64,000 nt of DNA from Paenibacillus polysaccharolyticus. GTDB lineage: Bacteria; Bacillota; Bacilli; Paenibacillales; Paenibacillaceae. The stretch spans positions 62,001 to 126,000 of the forward strand of contig NZ_FMVM01000009.1 of assembly GCF_900102085.1 (NCBI RefSeq), given 5' to 3'. How positions within the stretch are numbered: position 1 is the first letter of the stretch; each line of letters starts with the position of its first letter. Under the pieces are notes generated by a model that saw nothing but the letters and a program-made list of their open reading frames with translations, was not told the DNA's origin and ran no database searches. Made by a program: the position numbers and the translations under genes. Positions 61,188 to 64,000 of the stretch are shown piece after piece.

Positions 61188-62321
61188 TTATTTATCCTCT
61201 GCCATAGGGAACCAACCCGGTGTGTGGATAATTGCATTCCACAATCCATCAGGAATCACCAAACGCTCTTGATCGGATTTCGTCAGAATGGTCTCAATAT
61301 CCTCTTCACGTCCGCTTTCAATCTTCTCGACCCAGTCTGGCTCGATGATCAGCTCACGTCCAATCGCAAGCAACGGTACGCCGGTTTCCAGCGCTTCTGC
61401 TGCTTCATCGGCGGTATGAATCGATCCAACACCAATTACAGGTACTTTACCGCCAACACGATCCAGGATAAATTCAATTCTGGCACGTGTGTCCCCTTCA
61501 CCACGTCTTGGCTTCGACCAGAACTCATTCAAGGAAACATGCAAATAGTCGAGATTTTTATCTTTCAAAGCATCAACCAGTGCATACGTATCCTCCATTG
61601 TTAGTCCTGGCGTTTCTGGCTCTTCCGGCGAGAAACGGTAACCCACAATAAACGGAAGTTTAGTATGCTCAGCAACGACACGCTGTACCTCATCTACAAC
61701 GGCTAATGGGAACGCCAAACGTTTCTCTACACTGCCGCCCCAGCGATCTTCGCGCCGGTTGGAATGTGGAGAGAAAAACTGCTGAATCAGATAACCATTC
61801 GCACCATGAATCTCAATACCATCAAAACCAGCTTCAATAGCACGGCGAGTCGCTTCACCGAAATCACGAATGACAGAAGTAATCTCTTCATCCGTCATTT
61901 CTCTTGGTTCCGGTGAACCTGGGCGCTCACTTGCGACTGCACTAGGTGCAACCACTTGGCCCGCAGGAACGGCTTGTTCCGGAGTCAGACGACCTGCATG
62001 GAACATTTGCAGTACAGCAACAGAACCTTGTTGTTTAATCGTTTCAGCCAGACGTTTCAGTCCCGGCACAAAGCTGTCATCATAAGAACCAAATTGTGCA
62101 GGGAAGCCGATACCGTTAGGCGTAACATGTGTTACCGCTGTAACCGACATGCCAGCCCCACCTGTGCGACGTGCATAATATGCAAGCTCAGCATCAGATA
62201 CCGTACCATCTGAATTAGAGGACATATGAGTCATAGGAGCAAGCACGATCCGGTTTTTCAGTGTAATGCCGCTGCTTGGCAGTGAAACTTGTTCAAACAT
62301 TTTCGAATACTTTGGATTCAT
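61188..62321 (-). CDS. NADH:flavin oxidoreductase (old yellow enzyme family)
   Basis: The 377-residue FMN-dependent TIM barrel has the family motifs LKNRIVLAPMTHMSS, QMFHAGR, FDGIEIHGANGYLIQQFFSPHSNRR (in which H-x-x-N binds the substrate) and NEFWSKPRRG, then VIGVGSIHTADEA at the phosphate site. It reduces activated C=C bonds of enones or nitro compounds with NAD(P)H. AGGAGG precedes the ATG. A near-consensus promoter and a 22-bp palindrome lie upstream, which suggests control by a ligand-sensing repressor. Confidence 0.93.
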   Translation of the reverse strand: MNPKYSKMFEQVSLPSSGITLKNRIVLAPMTHMSSNSDGTVSDAELAYYARRTGGAGMSVTAVTHVTPNGIGFPAQFGSYDDSFVPGLKRLAETIKQQGSVAVLQMFHAGRLTPEQAVPAGQVVAPSAVASERPGSPEPREMTDEEITSVIRDFGEATRRAIEAGFDGIEIHGANGYLIQQFFSPHSNRREDRWGGSVEKRLAFPLAVVDEVQRVVAEHTKLPFIVGYRFSPEEPETPGLTMEDTYALVDALKDKNLDYLHVSLNEFWSKPRRGEGDTRARIEFILDRVGGKVPVIGVGSIHTADEAAEALETGVPLLAIGRELIIEPDWVEKIESGREEDIETILTKSDQERLVIPDGLWNAIIHTPGWFPMAEDK

Positions 62322-62341
62322 TCGTGGTTCCCTCCTGATAT

Positions 62342-62363
62342 TATATCTCTTTAAATAGATATA
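62342..62363. promoter_or_regulatory. 22-bp palindromic operator in leader of old yellow enzyme gene
   Basis: TATATCT-C-TTTAAA-T-AGATATA is a perfect dyad except for one base pair. It lies between the promoter (62392-62420) and the ribosome binding site, a position where a bound repressor would block transcription. Confidence 0.6.
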
Positions 62364-62391
62364 TGGATATATACATTCAACTACTGTAATT

Positions 62392-62420
62392 ATTATAGTT
62401 ACGTTTCAACTCAATTGCAA
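62392..62420 (-). promoter_or_regulatory. Sigma-A promoter of old yellow enzyme gene
   Basis: On the minus strand TTGCAA (62415-62420) and TATAAT (62392-62397) are separated by 17 bases. Confidence 0.7.
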
Positions 62421-62471
62421 CTTTTCTTTTTCCATTCCTTGTCAGCCTACAGCAGAAACAATGACACAACT

Positions 62472-62491
62472 AAAAAAGGACAGAGTGTCCT
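62472..62491 (-). terminator. Terminator after SRAP-like gene
   Basis: AGGACA-GAG-TGTCCT forms a six-base stem with six T following on the minus strand; it is about 125 bases after the stop codon. Confidence 0.65.
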
Positions 62492-62617
62492 CAGACGCCC
62501 CATCCCGTTTTTCAACCATTTCCAGAGTTCAGAAACTTAGAAACCATAAACATGAACGTAGCTAAATCTTCAGAAAACCTCGGTAATACCTTAGGCATCC
62601 CTCAGTTGAGTCATTCC

Positions 62618-63295
62618 TCAGTAACTCCGCACGTAAGCCAGCTTCTGCTCCATCTCTTCCACACATTCATAACAATCATGTTCGTCGTTCGCCACCATCG
62701 GCGTGACCGGGTATAGATTCATCTCTGTGCGATTGTATGTTTTAAGCAGTGGCAACAACTGTGTAACTCTGGTATTGGCCGGATCAAGCCAGGTGTTGAT
62801 TTCATCATCCATGAGAATAGCCGGCATTTTGTTTCCAAACTCACGAGTCGCCAGATTCGCGCCAGCCATGAGCATCGTACAGGTGCGAAGCGGTTGCTTG
62901 CGGGTATCTTTCCAGATCTCATACAATCCCGCAATGCCAAAAAGTCCGCGATCCGGCATGACAACACGAACGGCATAACGCTTCTTGCCTTCTTGTCGCC
63001 AGTAATACAACCCATTGCATGGAATAACACAGCGTTTGGTCTCCACCAACTTATAATACGCGGGGTTTTCATGCACAGTCATTAAGTTGGCATTCACCGC
63101 ATCCCTACCCCAGAACGGAATGAATCCCCAACGAAACTCATCCAGCACACGTTCTCCATCCTGATGCAGAATGATCGGCGTATGTTGCGTTGGACTGATA
63201 TTATAGCGATTTTTATAGTAATACATGACTCGTTGTACCTTGAAATGATCCCGAACTTCATCTAGATCAGCCGCGAGTGAAAAACGTTCGCACAT
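62618..63295 (-). CDS. SRAP (HMCES/YedK-like) protein with changed active site
   Basis: The 225-residue protein has the SRAP fold: MCERFSLAADLDEVRDHF at the start, YNISPTQHTPII, DEFRWGFIPFWG, FGIAGLYEIWKD and KMPAILMDDE. Normal members crosslink to abasic sites in single-stranded DNA through Cys2, helped by a Glu in GFYEW and a His in IHDRMP. Here Cys2 is kept, but the Glu position reads GLYYW and the His position reads FGNKMP. So the thiazolidine chemistry or its self-reversal is probably altered. AAGGAG is nine bases before the ATG, placing Cys exactly at position 2. Confidence 0.88.
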   Translation of the reverse strand: MCERFSLAADLDEVRDHFKVQRVMYYYKNRYNISPTQHTPIILHQDGERVLDEFRWGFIPFWGRDAVNANLMTVHENPAYYKLVETKRCVIPCNGLYYWRQEGKKRYAVRVVMPDRGLFGIAGLYEIWKDTRKQPLRTCTMLMAGANLATREFGNKMPAILMDDEINTWLDPANTRVTQLLPLLKTYNRTEMNLYPVTPMVANDEHDCYECVEEMEQKLAYVRSY

Positions 63296-63484
63296 CCCTA
63301 TACACTCCTTTTTCCTAGTCAGGTTGAGTGTATTATTTGTGAGTTAAGGGAATTTATGCATACGTTCCCCAGACAGAATGTGAGTTGTTGTGACAACATT
63401 CCTTTGTGGCACAGGTTTTTTTCCTTTTTTTCATAACAAAAACAACGACTTGAGACTCATTTCAGGTGCACATTTCCTTGTTAC

Positions 63485-63490
63485 TATAAT
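63485..63490 (+). promoter_or_regulatory. -10 box upstream of metalloprotease gene
   Basis: TATAAT lies 33 bases before the start codon; the -35 region 18 bases upstream (TTCAGG) is weak. Confidence 0.4.
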
Positions 63491-63523
63491 AGAGAAAATA
63501 TACATTTATTGGAGGTTTTAAGC

Positions 63524-64000
63524 ATGAAAAGGAAGTTTTTGATGAGCCTGATGTTGTTCTCTGCGCTTGCGATGTTTGGTAGCACGATCTACGCAGCAAC
63601 CTTTTTGAATTACGGCTACCCAAGCTCCACCATCCCGATTCGGACCTACAACTACGCTTCTGCATGGCAGGGTCCAATGGATGCTTCTCTTACCAACTGG
63701 AACAATGCGGGAGCCAAAGTGCAATTCGTCAAAACGAATAATTCTCCGAACACGATCACCGCTGGTAACTTCAACAATACCGCTTATGGTGTCAACTACG
63801 CTTCCGTCTCCGGCAATCAGGTTGTCAACTTCCGCATCGAACTCAACGCCTCCACGATTACTGCTGATGCATCCAACCTTTCCAACTTTATTCAAAGTGT
63901 GTTCGTCCATGAACTGGGCCACTCCGTCTGGCTTGGGGACAACCCGACAACGAACAGTCCTTCCATTATGTCTTACACACGTAACCGGAATTCCATGACC
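63524..64000 (+). CDS. Secreted matrixin-like metalloprotease (partial, C-terminus outside window)
   Basis: From the ATG at 63524 (GGAGG nine bases upstream) 159 codons are open to the window edge. The first 25 residues are a Sec signal peptide (MKRKFLMSLMLFSALAMFGS, then TIYAA). The mature part has the metzincin-type zinc motif HELGHSVWLGD at 129-139, where the third ligand would be an Asp, and PSIMSY a few residues later as a likely Met-turn. It is short, so it may be a small extracellular protease; it is cut by the window end. A TATAAT at 63485-63490 lies upstream. Confidence 0.8.
   Translation, partial: MKRKFLMSLMLFSALAMFGSTIYAATFLNYGYPSSTIPIRTYNYASAWQGPMDASLTNWNNAGAKVQFVKTNNSPNTITAGNFNNTAYGVNYASVSGNQVVNFRIELNASTITADASNLSNFIQSVFVHELGHSVWLGDNPTTNSPSIMSYTRNRNSMT

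Noticed and set aside
1..64000. CRISPR arrays, tRNA or rRNA genes, classical insertion sequences
   Set aside because: None was recognised on reading both strands; the only recombinase is the tyrosine type at 10165.

Overview
The window looks like chromosome of a spore-forming Gram-positive of the Paenibacillus type. The reasons are strong GGAGG-type ribosome binding sites, frequent TTG and GTG starts, a spore-coat transglutaminase (tgl), a CYP102-type P450-reductase fusion, hxlAB-hxlR, an LTA synthase and T-tailed terminators after most transcription units. No rRNA, tRNA or CRISPR array was seen. The genus is an inference from gene content, not from a marker gene.

Layout: 1-6.1 kb holds a partial AraC regulator and the glycogen genes glgP, glgD and glgC. 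6.7-11.1 kb is a visibly AT-rich island with a STAND-like ATPase/TPR protein, an ATP-grasp ligase-like protein in convergent orientation and a tyrosine recombinase. 11.2-16.2 kb holds a GH32 invertase, an iron alcohol dehydrogenase, an M3 oligopeptidase and a 30-residue membrane protein. 16.4-25.7 kb holds an LppM-like lipoprotein, a one-domain KhtT-like protein, a multi-PAS hybrid kinase broken by an amber codon, tgl, an IF-3 paralogue, ppaC, a 2Fe-2S protein, a phosphoesterase and a flavin monooxygenase-like protein. 25.9-33.5 kb holds an LTA synthase, a degenerate PPDK-like protein and a Fur-box-linked siderophore regulator and binding protein. 33.5-40.6 kb is a dense minus-strand run: AraC, RidA, a shortened GNAT, an APH-like kinase, a methyltransferase, a histidine phosphatase, an exonuclease, an unknown protein and an Imm8-like protein. 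40.7-46.0 kb holds a Gfo/Idh oxidoreductase, a basic protein behind a sigma-K-like promoter, and CYP102. 46.3-51.6 kb is rhaB-deoR-lutABC. 51.9-64 kb holds a DUF2500 protein, PepF, hxlR, hxlB, hxlA, a lactonase, an AEC transporter, a DUF2062 protein, OsmC, a second DeoR, an old yellow enzyme, a degenerate SRAP protein and the start of a secreted metalloprotease.

The most unusual locus is the AT-rich island. A 22-bp sequence lies upstream of both convergent genes in inverted orientation (6805-6826 and 10130-10151). The right copy is the centre of a 15+7+15 palindrome of the form used by tyrosine recombinases, and a recombinase gene starts its 3' end 3 bp beyond it. The spacer is asymmetric and identical in both copies, so recombination would invert the 3.3-kb segment and exchange the two genes. 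The palindrome at the right end would also hide the ribosome binding site of the gene placed there. This reads as a possible two-state gene switch.

Other points of interest are a family of hairpin-forming intergenic repeats (three copies, one between hxlA and its probable promoter), proteins that kept their fold but lost catalytic residues (PPDK-like, SRAP), an IF-3 paralogue with a leader hairpin, and a probable rhamnose-to-lactate operon. Start sites were chosen by ribosome binding site and family alignment, so several differ from the longest open frame.
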